This document shows, piece by piece, positions 1 to 30,460 of a stretch of 64,000 nt of DNA. This DNA is from Siphonodentalium dalli (taxonomy: Eukaryota; Mollusca; Scaphopoda; Gadilida; Siphonodentaliidae), in the NCBI GenBank assembly GCA_032622095.1, contig CP136063.1, positions 181,577,956-181,641,955 of the forward strand, in the 5' to 3' direction. How positions within the stretch are numbered: position 1 is the first letter of the stretch; each line of letters starts with the position of its first letter. The notes beneath the pieces are model-generated. The model was given only the letters and a program-made list of their open reading frames with translations. It ran no database searches and was not told where the DNA came from. Both the position numbers and the translations under genes were made by a program.

Positions 1-10
1 CCCAACAGAA

Positions 11-247
11 GGGCCCTGTGCCAATGCATTCTCTTATATATGCGAGTCGACCATAGGTCGCCTCGCATATATAAGAGAATGCATTGGCTTAACACATTAA
101 AAATTATAAAATTGTTAAAGAATGTAAGAAAAAATGGTAAAAAGTGTTTAAAAAAGATTTTTTTTAGGCCAATGCATTCTCTTATATATGCGAGGCGACC
201 TATGGTCGACTCGCATATATAAGAGAATGCATTGGCACAGGGTATAA
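11..247. repeat. MITE family A, copy 1: two nested hairpins in inverted orientation
   Basis: Two hairpins, 20-88 and 168-236, each have 27-nt arms (gccaatgcattctcttatat.. and complement) around a short loop. The second hairpin is the reverse complement of the first, so 14-88 pairs with 168-242 as a larger inverted repeat around an AT-rich centre. Similar units recur at 8446, 13680, 17250, 18155, 41400, 42420 and 63565. No coding potential; a non-autonomous foldback element is the likely identity. Confidence 0.8.
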
Positions 248-1855
248 CTGTAACTATCACAATGTGGTCAAGGAGCCGGTTCCAATGATATCCATATTTG
301 TATGGTTTTATTGAGACAGACCCAAGATATTTTAGGCTGTTGAAGCTTTATTTGGCCGGTTTTGGCCGGTTTGTTGGGTAAAGGGTTAAGGAGAAAAATT
401 GCACACTACTAAGAATAGTTAACTACTGTCTATATGTTGAATTCACACAAAATCTGACGAAACTGAAAAGGTATCAACAATGGTCCACCTCCAGTTAAAA
501 ACAATTTATATTGGTCAGAGATGTCTTCAATTTCTTGTATTTCCTACATTAAAATGGCAGGCCCTGTTTGAAATCTGCAATTGGTCTGTCTGGAAATAAT
601 CAAAGAAGGATAACTCTAGAATAGAAGAGGTAAATAACATCATTTGACACTATGAAATCCCTCATAATAGCGAACATCCATACCAGATTTTGTTGAGATA
701 CGATAAGTCATGGTTGAGAGGAAGGGTGAACAGACAGAGAACTGGACAACACATAATCAAATACCCACCATTCACTTCACGAGTGGTGGTATAACCAGGA
801 TCTGTTTAGAAAAACTATAGAACATATACATATAGAACTAGTTCTCCTTGAGATAGAGATGTAGATGGTTATTTTCATGAGATAAATATAGCATAACACA
901 TTCAGGCTTTTAGGATACAATTTATATTTTGATGGAAAAAGTTGATGAAAAATAATGAATATATAGAACTATTATGAACAAAATTGTCTTTTCATTGTAC
1001 AATAAATTAATTTCTGAATAAGAGTCTTCACTATATAGATTCTAGTTTGAAAAAAACTTTCCAACTATATACCATATAATATAGGGCTGTTTGTATAAAT
1101 TTCACACTCAACTCATGGGGCATACAGAGAGAAAAGCTCAAAACCTATACCAGACAAGATTATAAATAGAAAAAGCGTGCATGTGGCCTTATTTGGAAGT
1201 AATACACGGCACACCATTTATGGATTACCTTCGAAAATTCTGCTGACAAGTCATGCTTGATTGCACTATAACTTGGCAGAAGTAAAAAGCAATCAGTCAG
1301 GTTAATTCATGCATGAGCACAATTTGCAGGTAATCATATTTGCGTGATTCTTAACTCTGTAGACTGTTGACTAATACAATTTTTGTCTAGCAAATTAAGA
1401 GCACTGCAGAAAACCTAAAGGAACTGATGACGAGTTCAGAAAGGTAGCAATGGTTATTGATTTTTTTTTATGCCCAGAGAACAAGATGACTTTTCGACCT
1501 CACAAAAATAAAATAACCCACAACGAAACAAGTTTGATATTCATGTGATGTAACACTAATGGGGCAATACATTCGATTTCTGAAGATAGGGAAGGGGTTG
1601 GTTCACCCTCCATTAGTTTAATTTATGAGCCATTTCATGAAATAATTTTCTTCAAGTGTATGATATTTCTATAGCTACCGGTATTATTTTTGATATATTT
1701 AATAACAATGAGAGGATAAAACTCAATCAAAAGAACTTTAGGCTGCAACATAACTGTTGTGTGCCTTGAAATATTATAAGTTTCAAGTTGTTTATCAAAC
1801 ATATATAAAAAGACATATACATCCCATTAATAACCCATTAGCTCAGGACCACCTA
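248..1855. other. AT-rich intergenic sequence, nothing recognised
   Basis: No exon-like reading frame, RNA gene or clear repeat boundary was recognised here. If the missing last exon of IDH3A is inside the window it could be in this kind of sequence, but I could not find a frame resembling its C-terminal end. Confidence 0.5.
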
Positions 1856-2068
1856 CAGTAATGCCCTAAATAATCGACTCCTTAACCACAGCATAATTAT
1901 GGGTAACTTTTCAGGATTTAGTCAGAAATATGGCTTGTTGCCATTCATCGGAAAGCTCTCAGTGAGAGCTTTCCGATGAATGGCAACAAGCCATATTTCC
2001 GACAAAATCCTGAAAAGTTACCCATAATTATGCTGTTGTTAAGGAGTCGATTATTTAGGGCATTACTG
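1856..2068. repeat. MITE family B, copy 1 (full-length 213-bp foldback, TA target)
   Basis: Starts CAGTAATGCCC and ends with the complement GGGCATTACTG, flanked by TA on both sides. The whole element folds into one hairpin with arms of about 105 bp, and the centre reads gaaagctctcagtgagagctttc. The ends and TA target fit a Tc1/mariner-type non-autonomous element. Other copies are at 13126, 18443, 23362, 34796, 38577, 40238, 42905, 58845 and 60404. Confidence 0.85.
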
Positions 2069-2171
2069 TACCACTAACAAGTAACATTTAATGATTTAAA
2101 TGACCTTTTTTCTCATCAGATAAGCCAGGCTACACTGAACATTGGTGCAAGTTCCAGCAAAATTGGTCTTT

Positions 2172-2245
2172 AACCCTTTCGATACTAAATACTCAAAGGC
2201 AAGTAATTATCCCTTAGGAAATGTTCAGATAATAAGTTCAACCAC
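2172..2245. repeat. MITE family G fragment
   Basis: Begins with aaccctttcgatactaaat and continues through a segment ending near agataataagttc. The same start occurs at 40718 and 61380, and its complement (tttagtatagaaagggtta) at about 18613 and 61600. No full element boundary is visible at this copy. Confidence 0.5.
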
Positions 2246-2457
2246 AGGTCAACAGGGGTGTGTCGTAAAACAAGTTAAGTATAAAATTAAAATATATATC
2301 AATTTAAAATGAGCGAGCCACTTTAAAAGATACATCGATAAACAATACATAACTAACAAAGGAGTTTACTTTTCAGACACCCCCTTTTCAAAACGCCCCT
2401 TTGTACAAAAAATCTTCATGTATCAATAGAACTAATGTTAGTCTCCCCAAATCAATC

Positions 2458-2870
2458 GCATATGAGGTCCCCAGAGGGTGAATTTAGTGATGCTATCCCG
2501 CATAGTGGGCTTGCATCACCAAATTCACCATATGGGGACCTAATTCTGCTTAGGCCTCAACTTCTATGAGAAACCAAGGATCAGATTGAAGTTCCCCAGT
2601 TAAAGTTGGTGATGTTCACCCATTAGTCACTTTTCTTATGCATTTTATCTTCTGCAAATTAAGGGATATAGAAACTCAACAGAAGGGAAAAAGTAACTGA
2701 AAACAATGTTAATTTGAGACTATAGATACATCACAGAAGATGAGGCCTAAGCAGAATAAGGTCCGAGAGGGTGAATTTGGTGACACTAGCCCACCATGTG
2801 TGATAGCGTCACTAAATTCACCCTCTGGGGACCTCATTCTGCAAATGTCAGACACACTAAATTCAGGCTT
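2458..2870. repeat. MITE family D, copy 1 (two hairpins and spacer)
   Basis: Two hairpins (about 2462-2550 and 2753-2850) each pair gtccccagagggtgaattt with its complement around a GC-rich loop. Between them is a spacer of about 200 bp bounded by inverted 'aggcctcaacttct / agaagatgaggcct'. The right end reads caaatgtcagacacactaaa then ttcaggcttg, as in the 33114 copy. Open frames across these hairpins are by-products of the palindrome. Confidence 0.75.
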
Positions 2871-3289
2871 GGTATTCAGATGACAAAAAGTCTGATAGGC
2901 AATAGATGAAGGACAGTTTTGAATTGCAGTTACACAACTAGCAGTATACAATTTCCAGGGGGTACTGTACTATCTCTGCTGAGCCATTTTTCTTGACATT
3001 CGCCCAATGGATAAATTGTTTTATACAGGAATAATAATTGGAGGAAACTGTTTTTTGTGAACGTTCACAGCTTTATAAAATAATCAAAGGCCGCTAGGCC
3101 ACATGTCCCCCGAATAAGGTGGCTTTAATTGACCGGCGGATTTTTTAGAAATAATTTTTTTTATTCTGGGAACCATTGCATTAAAAGTATTTTCATGTGA
3201 GTAATCCATATACCAAATTTAAAAACATCAGATAACTTTAACTAAAGCTAATAAAATAATCGTTAAATTATAAGTCAACAAGGACCATG

Positions 3290-3480
3290 AAGTTTGGATG
3301 AGGGTTGTCGCATTTAGGGTGGGCCAAAAAGTTTAGTCGCGTAAAGAGTCAAATCCAAGATGGCCACTGGCGACCATGTTTTTAACATAAGTCAGAAAAT
3401 ATAGTTGGCTCCCATCTAGAGCCTAGAGGTCAGCCCGAAGATCCTTATAAAGTACTGAAGCCAACATCTATTAGTCCGCA
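3290..3480. repeat. Family E dispersed repeat fragment
   Basis: Contains the hallmark stretch 'agagtcaaatccaagatggc' followed by a 'ggcgaccatgttttt' segment and 'ggctcccatctagag'. The same units occur in tandem at 30461-31979 and in diverged form at 6289, 19660 and 41560. This is a single decayed unit. Confidence 0.55.
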
Positions 3481-3524
3481 CAATATAAAATACAACCCCA
3501 AATGGTCAACAGCATAATGCAAAT

Positions 3525-4961
3525 ATGTCTCTTAAAAGCTGGTTAAAAAGTGGTAAGATTTATTTTCGTCCTCCTACAACTCCTGGATTACCTGACCCGA
3601 ACCATAGTTCGGATTATGATACTGCTCTACTTACGCAAGTAGCTAACGATTCTGTTGACAACAATTCCTGTCAACAATCTTGAAAAAGAAAACGTGGCGA
3701 GTATGTGATGTACGACGAGGAAACCCGTGCGAAAATTGCGAGACATTCAATAGACAGTGGTGTTGCCAGTGCATCTCGAAAATATTCTGCGTTATTGAAC
3801 AGGAAGGTTAGTGAAACAACTGTGAGGAATATGCGTGACCAGTATCGCAAACTAAAAAAGAGCCGTGTGTGTGAACCGATAACACTGCCAAAGTCACCAC
3901 GTGGGAACCCACTCATGCTCGGAAATTTAGACATCAAAGTTCGAAACTGGGTCCTTAATGCGCGAAAAAGCGGTGGTGTTGTGAACATCCGTACACTAAT
4001 GGCAGCTTCTGAGGGTATTGTTCGCAAATTCGCCAAACATCGTCTGGAAAAATTCGGAGGACACATATCCATCACCAAGACATGGGCCAGATCGCTGTTA
4101 CGTCGTATGACCTTCGTGAAAAGGAAGGGAACGAAAGCAACTAAGAACTTGCCAACTGACTTCCAAGACATCAAATCTGAGTTTGTCAAGAAAGTCACGC
4201 AAGTGATAAAAGAGCATGATGTACCCGACTCCCTCATCATCAACTGGGATCAGACAGGTGTCCAAATGGTGCCGGGAGGAGAGTGGACTCTGGAAAGCAA
4301 AGGAGCGAAACAAGTCACCATTGCCGGACTCGATGATAAACGACAAATCACCGTTCTCCTCGCTGTGACAAAAAGTGGTGTTATGCTTCCTCCCCAGTTA
4401 CTTTATCAGGGGAAAACTGATTGCTGACACCCAAAAGTTGAATTCCTGGAGGATTGGAATGTTTCGCACACGGAAAGCCATTGGAGCAACGAAGATTCTA
4501 TGTTAGAATTTGTCAACGAGGTTTTAATACCATACGTAAATGCTGTGCGAGACACGTTGCCACTCACCAAATGCGAGCAGAAGGCAATAGCGTTATTCGA
4601 TGTATTCATGGCGCATCGTGGTGAAAAGCTGTTGGGACATTTGAAGGAGAACAACATTGTGCCTCTTTTCGTCCCAGCATCATGCACTGACCAACTACAG
4701 CCGCTGGATTTAACAGTCAACTACCAATATAAAGAATTTCTCAAAGGATGTTTCCATGACTGGTACGCACAGCAAGTGATGGAGCAATTGGATGAAAACG
4801 AGGACATGGTGAACGAAGATTTTTGTGAAAAATTTTCAAATGTTGACACTAAGACATCTACTCTTAAACCAATTCATGCAAAATGGTTAATGAGTGCCCA
4901 CGAACTCATCGCTACAAAAGTAGAGTTAATTGTGTCGGGATTCACAAAAGCTGGACTGTGA
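3525..4961 (+). pseudogene. pogo/Tigger-like DDE transposase with two in-frame TGA codons
   Basis: From ATG 3525 one frame runs 478 codons to TGA 4959-4961, broken only by TGA at 3681-3683 and at 4425-4427. The N-terminal part is basic with a helix-turn-helix-like segment (residues about 55-105: KRKRGEYV, then ASRKYSALL and SETTVRNM). The catalytic part has the three aspartates expected for the DDE_1 superfamily: NWDQT (about 4243-4257), IALFDVF (about 4588-4608) and LQPLDLTVN (about 4696-4722). Family members read DRCHPKVEF where this copy reads DC*HPKVEF, so the second stop is probably a TGC to TGA change. Family function is cut-and-paste transposition in the nucleus. This copy is probably dead; recoding of TGA is unlikely but untested. 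Terminal repeats were not found. Confidence 0.85.
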
Positions 4962-5172
4962 TATGACTGTTAATTGTTGAAGTGCTATTGTTATGTTATT
5001 TATTTATATGGAGTTAGATTGATTAAACATTGTAATTACCGTTGCTTCTTGTCCATTAATGTACTCCCCAGCTTGATAGAGTTACCTCCCTAGGCTTTGA
5101 TTTTACATTGGGACAATAGAGTTACCTCCCACGTGACATTTATTATTTCTCAAAATCGATCTAGTTTCGAAG

Positions 5173-5251
5173 ATTAATTTTTCGTGGGGTTTTTAATTTC
5201 GTGGTTAGCAGCAACCACGAAAACCACGAAAATTGGACCCCACGAATAAAT
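5173..5251. repeat. Hairpin with TTCGTGGGGT arms
   Basis: Arms 5173-5206 and 5213-5251 pair imperfectly: ttcgtggggtttttaatttc on the left, and complementary sequence with a small bulge on the right ending ccccacgaataaat. The loop is agcagc. It lies about 200 bp after the transposase stop, so it may belong to the same element or be a separate small foldback. Confidence 0.6.
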
Positions 5252-6288
5252 GTACTTTTACAGTATTAAGTTATTAACGAAATACTACGTATTGTAAAAG
5301 TTGTTATTTATCTTAAGTATTGTGTGCATTTTGAACTACTTAATCAGTGGAGAGCTGTGCATTTGTACAATAAGACGCACAGTGCAGTAATTTCATAGTA
5401 AACGGGAATATGTCAGGGATTTGGGAAGCATAAAACACACTACATTATTAATATTTCTGTATCATAATTAGGTCAGGGAGGCAACTTCTTGGCTGCACCT
5501 GCCATTGGTCTCTCCACTCAGTCCCTATCAATACTCTTAGTAATAACCGGTTCTGCCAATCAATATATTCAGTTAACTTCAGAGAACCACTGCAGATGGG
5601 AATTAAGTAAATAAAAACACTTAAAACAAAGAGCGATTACTGTTACCAACATGACTTATATTTAAATTAATCCCGCCATACAACCCATCACCAATGCGAC
5701 GTAATTTTGGTACCATGTGTTGCGTTCTAAAAATAGGTCGCTTACAGTGGATTTGTAGGGATGACGAAATATGAGTGTGACAGAGAAGATTGTTTGAACG
5801 AAAGCATTTGAATTACGTCACAAGACTCGCCTTGATGCTGGCTAATAAATATTTGTCCCCTGAATGGAATAAAATTTAAACATAAGTTCAAATTAAACAT
5901 TCACGCATAGATGGGTTCATGTTTGCTGGGTATCTTAAACTGTTAATCGGGCATCGCTCGACACGTTCGAAGCGCATAAAATAGCACCAACAGGACCTTT
6001 TTTGTCGGAGTGTTCACTCGACTGTTGAAAAAGAAAAAAACGGTCGCTTACGATAATGATAACAACGTGGTTGCCGAGTCAAAATTGACACATTATTGAA
6101 CATGGAGGGCAATAATTTGATAACAGTTTCAACTATCAAGTCGATTCAAGTGAAAAATAAACATACAAAAATAAAACCGTAACGTCGGTTGGGGCAGAAT
6201 CACATTGGTCGGTATTGTTTTAAACCAAAACCGAGTTGTTTTCTCGGCTAACCGCCCATCACTACTTCATATGGATCTTCCGGGTGAC
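5252..6288. other. Intergenic sequence, nothing recognised
   Basis: AT-rich with scattered CpG. No exon, RNA gene or bounded repeat seen. The last IDH3A exon was searched for here by eye without success. Confidence 0.5.
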
Positions 6289-6870
6289 CTCTAGTTTGGA
6301 GCCATCGTTTATTTCTGAAATTGTTGAAAAAATGTCCACCAGCGGCCGTATTGGATTTCAAATTTAAATCCATTGGTGCACTCTGCAGCCCGCATAGATT
6401 GAAGAAATGTTTTGTCAGGCATGATTAGGATCACCTGTAGAGTGTGCCGAAGGATGGAACCCAAATTCGAACTTGACCTGTATTTTCATATGTTAGAGCA
6501 ATCTTTATACCAAATTTGAAAACAGAAATCAGATAACTAAAACTAATTTTATCTCCCGGAAACCAAAATAATCAGCAAATTCTATGTCGACAAGGACCTT
6601 AACTCCAGCAAAAATGGACGGACCGAAACCCAAATTCAAACTTGACCTGTAATGTAAGGTGTGTAATCCACATCCGAAAAAAAAAATCAGATAACAAAAA
6701 CTGAAGTATATCAGGAAAATGTCATGTACGGTATATAATTATCACATGGAAATCAAAATAATTGGCAAAGTCGACAAGGACCATATCTCCAGCAAAAATG
6801 TGCGGAGCAAACCAAAATTAAAAATTGACCTGTATTTTCTAGTGAATAGACCACATACGAAATCTGAAAA
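6289..6870. repeat. Family E dispersed repeat, about three diverged units
   Basis: Three successive units carry 'cttgacctgtattttc' or 'attgacctgtattttc', 'gtcgacaaggacc' and 'tctccagcaaaaatg', spaced about 170-190 bp apart. They are related in layout to the 30461-31979 array. No reading frame is maintained. Confidence 0.5.
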
Positions 6871-7587
6871 CAATAACTAAAACTAAATTTATCATCTTGA
6901 ACCATCTGGGACATCCGGATGCAGATTGGACGGACACCGCTGATTTCTATAGTCCCCCCAATAATTTTTCAGGGGACAACCAGGTTTCCGCTAGTGGGGC
7001 AGCGGGTCCCTTTCCCCCTACCCAAATTTACCCTCTATCATATTCCCTAACTGAACAACATATTCATGCCATCACATGTGTATTTGCCACTAAATAAAAC
7101 CAATAGTTAATGCCAAACAAAGATAATTTTATTTACAATTTAATGCTGATCACTAGTGAAGCAATTTGCAGAAAAATAATCCTCTGCAGGGCTGAACACA
7201 TCAACAATTATTGCATTATTATGAAAGATAATGAAATGGTCATCGCTAAAAGCCACATGGTTGATTCTGCCTGTTTACATCATGATTACGTTGTCAAATA
7301 ACACAGTGTTCTGCTTTATGATTATGTACAGATGTTAGTTGCTGAAGGTTGGTCAGGAATATTTCAAGGTATTAAAAAGTTTTCATGAACGTTGCGAACT
7401 TGGTCGAACAAATAAATTGCGAATTTCAACAGTTTCTCTACCATTGTTGATGGCAGTACGAAAAATTGCCAGCACACTTATTTTACCTGCTTATTTAACT
7501 TTATTTTTTCATTGCAAAATTTATGGTACCTGCGATATCAATGTCATGCAGTGACATATGACAACAACTGTTAGCTTGCTCAACCCC

Positions 7588-7821
7588 AAGCCTTGAAATA
7601 GTGTGTCTGTCATTTGCAGAATGAGGTCCCCAGAGGGTGAATTTAGTGATGCTAACCCACATAGCGGGCTAGCATCACCAAATTCACCCTCTGGGAACCT
7701 CATTCTGATGAGGTCCCCAGAGGGTGAATTTGGTGATGCTAGCCCGCTATGCGGGGTAGCATCACTAAATTCACCCTCTGGGGACCTCATTCTGCAAATG
7801 ACACACACTATTTCAAGGCTT
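7588..7821. repeat. MITE family D, copy 2
   Basis: Begins aagccttgaaatagtgtgtc and ends with the near-exact complement (tttcaaggctt). Inside are two hairpins of agaggtccccagagggtgaa type, so the element is a hairpin of hairpins. Flanks gctcaaccc and gctgaaccc may be an imperfect target duplication. The open frames of 104-124 codons here read the same PEGEF/NSPSG palindrome on both strands and are not genes. Confidence 0.85.
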
Positions 7822-8102
7822 GCTGAACCCTTCAATTTGTTGAAAATAAAAAAAAATTGCTATTACTTTACTTTATCTACTTATATTACCAGTTGTTCAG
7901 AATTTCGGCTTTTAAATTTTTCGACTAGATTACTAATACTAGTACAGTTAGATATTCGCAATTGTTTAAAGGACTGAGACCCCCCCCCCCCAGTGGCTAA
8001 AGGGGTCATTCTCCCAAACCCTGACATATTTTTGGGGAGAATAAATATTGTTTACACTAATTTCCAAAGACAAAATAATAAAAAAAATACAGATATAGTT
8101 AC

Positions 8103-27126
<19,024 letters not shown>

Positions 27127-27654
27127 TGTAACGAGGTGACCTTTCTGACCTCTTTGACCTCGGTTACTTCATTGTCGCGGTGGCTGGTAAAACAGTGCCG
27201 TGACTACGCCTCTGGACATATATCACAATTTAAAGCGACACTTTGATTATTGCGGTGGAACGAATCACGTGTCATGTAAGGTCAGGCATGGCCAAGGCGA
27301 TACCCAACTAGGGTTCGGACAAACCATCGACGTACATGTTAAAACAGTTTAAGTTCATAATATGTTAAACAGTTTATGTTCAGTTGTCTACAAAGAATGC
27401 TCGTACGGTACAATAAAAAGATTATATGGATATATGTCTTCAAATGTGATATTATGAATTATATCTGTACATTATATATATTAGACCCTATATTATAAAC
27501 GTATTGGCGTACCGGTACTCCATGGGAGCCCCGACAGCCACATTCGCTCGTATAGGCCTATTGGGTTATCACATATGTATGCTATATTTAACTGGTTGTG
27601 TGTCTGTATTTATATGTGTATACATGTATGCCTGTCTCTCCGTTTGTCTGTCGC

Positions 27655-27838
27655 CAAGCCGTCTAGCTGCACATCGGGCAGTTCATCCATCCATACATCT
27701 ATCCATCCATTCATCCAAGTACAAATGTCTGCAGAGCCGTAGGCCCGTCCATCCATCCACAGATATACCGTACATCAGTCTACCGAGCCGTTTAGTCGTA
27801 CATCGGTCCGCCCATTCATCATCGTACATCTATGATGG
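27655..27838 (+). repeat. CCAT-rich degenerate microsatellite
   Basis: Irregular catccatccatac/catctatccatcc words. The 161-codon open frame across it is compositional (HPSIHLSIHSS) and not a gene. The array appears to resume at about 29430, beyond the element bounded by C/G tracts. Confidence 0.75.
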
Positions 27839-29432
27839 TGACGACCCCCCCCCCCCCTTTCTAAGACGCCGGATTCGGGGTCTGTTATTGCGTATTCCGG
27901 ATGCCAGACCAGCGTACGCCGGATGCCGTCAGATTCATATTTTGGATGCCGGATGCTTCTATGGACATGGACATTCTTCTTGGCGTTAAACGCCGAAAAA
28001 CAACTAATTTATCTTTCTTTGCTCGAACATAATATTCTCCCCAATTTAGCTTCTTATATACTTCTGGTTAACATACCTATAGTGCTAATTAATACTAGTA
28101 ATGTTCAAATAGATCGAAATGACCAATAGAGTTGTCTCCCCCCTGACATCTTCTTGACAGGTCAAACATGCATAATCTACATGTAAATTGGTTTGTAATG
28201 CCGAGTGCACCACACTAGAATAATGGGATAGATACGTTGATTGAATTTAACTTGTTAGAATTGGAAGAATTTGCAAGTCAAAATGCGAAAATTATCAATC
28301 TTTTGATGTTGCATGATCATAAATGCGACAAATATATCTTAAAACTCAGAGGATTAATAACATTATTACATTACATAAATTTTGTTTCTGAAGATTCTGA
28401 GTTATATTGGAATACATCCAAATCGAGGCCGGAGGGGGTATTCGGACAACCAATGGAAGGGTTATAATCCAGTTGGGTATTTGCTCTTTCTGCGAGATAC
28501 TGAACCGAGGTATATTTTGTACCCCCCCCCCCCACAATACGCAAATTGTAATAGCGACCTTATTACATGAGTCGTATGAAGGTATTGAAACCCAGTGAGT
28601 TGGGTGGTAATTGTTTTGTTATGGTTGAATCTTAATTATATGGCCAACGGCCATGCACCCCACACCCTGCCGTTTATTCAGGCCGTGAAAATTGGACCAT
28701 GCAAAAAGGCGATTTGGGGCGTTTTGCCATTTTCTGACGCAGGCCCCCCCGGTATTTACGTATGTAAACCCAGTGCCAGTCGGTTTTGTGGTAAATATTT
28801 TGGGTGGAATCTTAATTAATCGTCAACAGCAACCATGCAATTAAATGTGTTTATTTCGTGCAAATCGGACCAGAAAGATTATATCGGGCATTTTTCCATT
28901 TTCGGTCGCAGGGTATGGAAACCCAGTGGGTTGGTGGTAAATGTTTTGGTAGGTATCTTAATTATTCGCCAACCGCACATATACGTATATAGTGCCGTGT
29001 ATTTCGTGAACATCGGACCAGCATGTTTTCAATAAGGACTGGTGTCACGTGATCGAAATTTCAATGGTTTGTTTATACACAAAAATATTCACACATGCAT
29101 GTTTGCAAATGTACCCCAGTGCATGTTTCAACATCATTCATCGATTCATTCTATATCAATGTGATCATGAAGGTGTTATCAGATTATAACTTCAGTACAA
29201 GCATCTAATCTTTTAGTCAAGCTGCTAAACCAAATAACTAGCCTACAGTAACTGTAGCCAATAAATAGACTAATTCCAATGCATCATGTCAACTTTTGCT
29301 TCATTACTCACTCTATTTTCAATAAATTTTGAGAAAAGAGTATTCCGGATGCCGTCTCTCTGTTATGGAGTATTCCGGTGTCAGTTTTAAGCCGGATGAC
29401 GGATTCCAGGGGGGGGGGGGGGGGGGTCGCCA
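27839..29432. mobile_element. 1.6-kb element bounded by inverted C and G tracts
   Basis: The left end 'gacgaccccccccccccccc' (27839-) and the right end 'gggggggggggtcgcc' (29409-29432) are inverted. Just inside both ends are 'ccggatgcc' and 'tattccgg' words in opposite orientation (27890-27950, 29340-29400). Inside are diverged units with 'cccagtg.gttgg.ggtaa' and 'gccattttc.g.cgcag' (28590-29040). No protein. CCAT-like sequence on both sides suggests insertion into a microsatellite. Confidence 0.55.
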
Positions 29433-29450
29433 CCCTCATCTATCCATATA

Positions 29451-30094
29451 CTCCGTCCGGCGTCCGCCCAGCCGTCTGTAGCCGCATATATGGAGGTATT
29501 AATACACCCATCCACATGAAGTAGGGTAACTGGTATAGCATAGAATTTAGCTTATCAAATGGTGGTGGAAATTCTATATAATTTAATATTTCCAATAGCA
29601 TGTTGCTACCCATTGTCGATGAAATGGATAAATAGAGCTGAACTGTATTATGTATTCCAAAGCATTTCCTGCCAATATTACAAGTTCGTCTGGTACTCTC
29701 TAGTACTTGTCTGAACGTTGGGATAAGGTAGGCAAATAGATATGATACGTAGGCCTACTCTAGATGATACTTTAGAACTATTTTCTAAATCTAATGGAAC
29801 TGAATTATGACAAGTCTTTTAATAAGACTTCTGTTTACCGTTGTTCTGTGGATTTAGTAGGAGTTGTAGAAATCAGCCAAGTTCAAATATTCGCGATAAA
29901 GAGAAAGCTCACACAAGCCATTGTATGACAGCTTGGTTATGATACCTTGTTTGTTTCTGATGGCATAACAATGGTCCAGTAATTGATTCATTAAGGAAAT
30001 GAAACTGCCTTTCAAAATAGCTGAGTTTTTATTCCAGATACAAATGTGCATAGCATTTTGCAGCGCAAAACAAAATCAAGTTAGTTTACACCCT
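29451..30094. other. Intergenic, nothing recognised
   Basis: AT-rich; no splice-bounded frame, RNA gene or inverted ends seen. Confidence 0.5.
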
Positions 30095-30435
30095 GTCAAT
30101 CCATCCATCCGTAATCTATCCATCGATTCGACCAATCATCCACTCATCAATCCAACAATACATACCCCAGCAATCATTCTACCCATACACCTATCCAATA
30201 ATCGATCCATCCATACACTCATCTTTCCACCCATACATGCAACCATCGATATATCGATCCATCAATTAATAGCCCGAACCATCCATTGATCCATACCACT
30301 ACCCATCCATCCATATAGCCAACCATCCACCATACAATCAACAATCCATACATCCACTCATCGGTCCATTCATTCAGCCATAAATCCAGCCATACATCCA
30401 TCTATACTTCCAACCATCAACCAGTACAGTTCATC
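30095..30435 (+). repeat. CCAT-rich degenerate microsatellite, left part
   Basis: atccatccatcc-type words with frequent substitutions. It is split from 31985-32700 by the family E element, so the two parts are probably one array. Confidence 0.85.
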
Positions 30436-30460
30436 CATAATGAAAGTGTCAATGACACTG

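Noticed and set aside
3671-4243. 190-codon minus-strand open frame
   Set aside because: Antisense shadow of the Tigger-like transposase on the plus strand.
7521-7977. Overlapping open frames on both strands with repeated PEGEFSDA / NSPSG words
   Set aside because: They read the family D palindrome; the same peptide appears in both strands and at 2709-2951, 18.9 kb and 61.2 kb with shifted frames. Not genes.
27504-27989. 161-codon open frame
   Set aside because: Crosses a CCAT microsatellite and a C tract; compositional HPSIHL-type peptide only.
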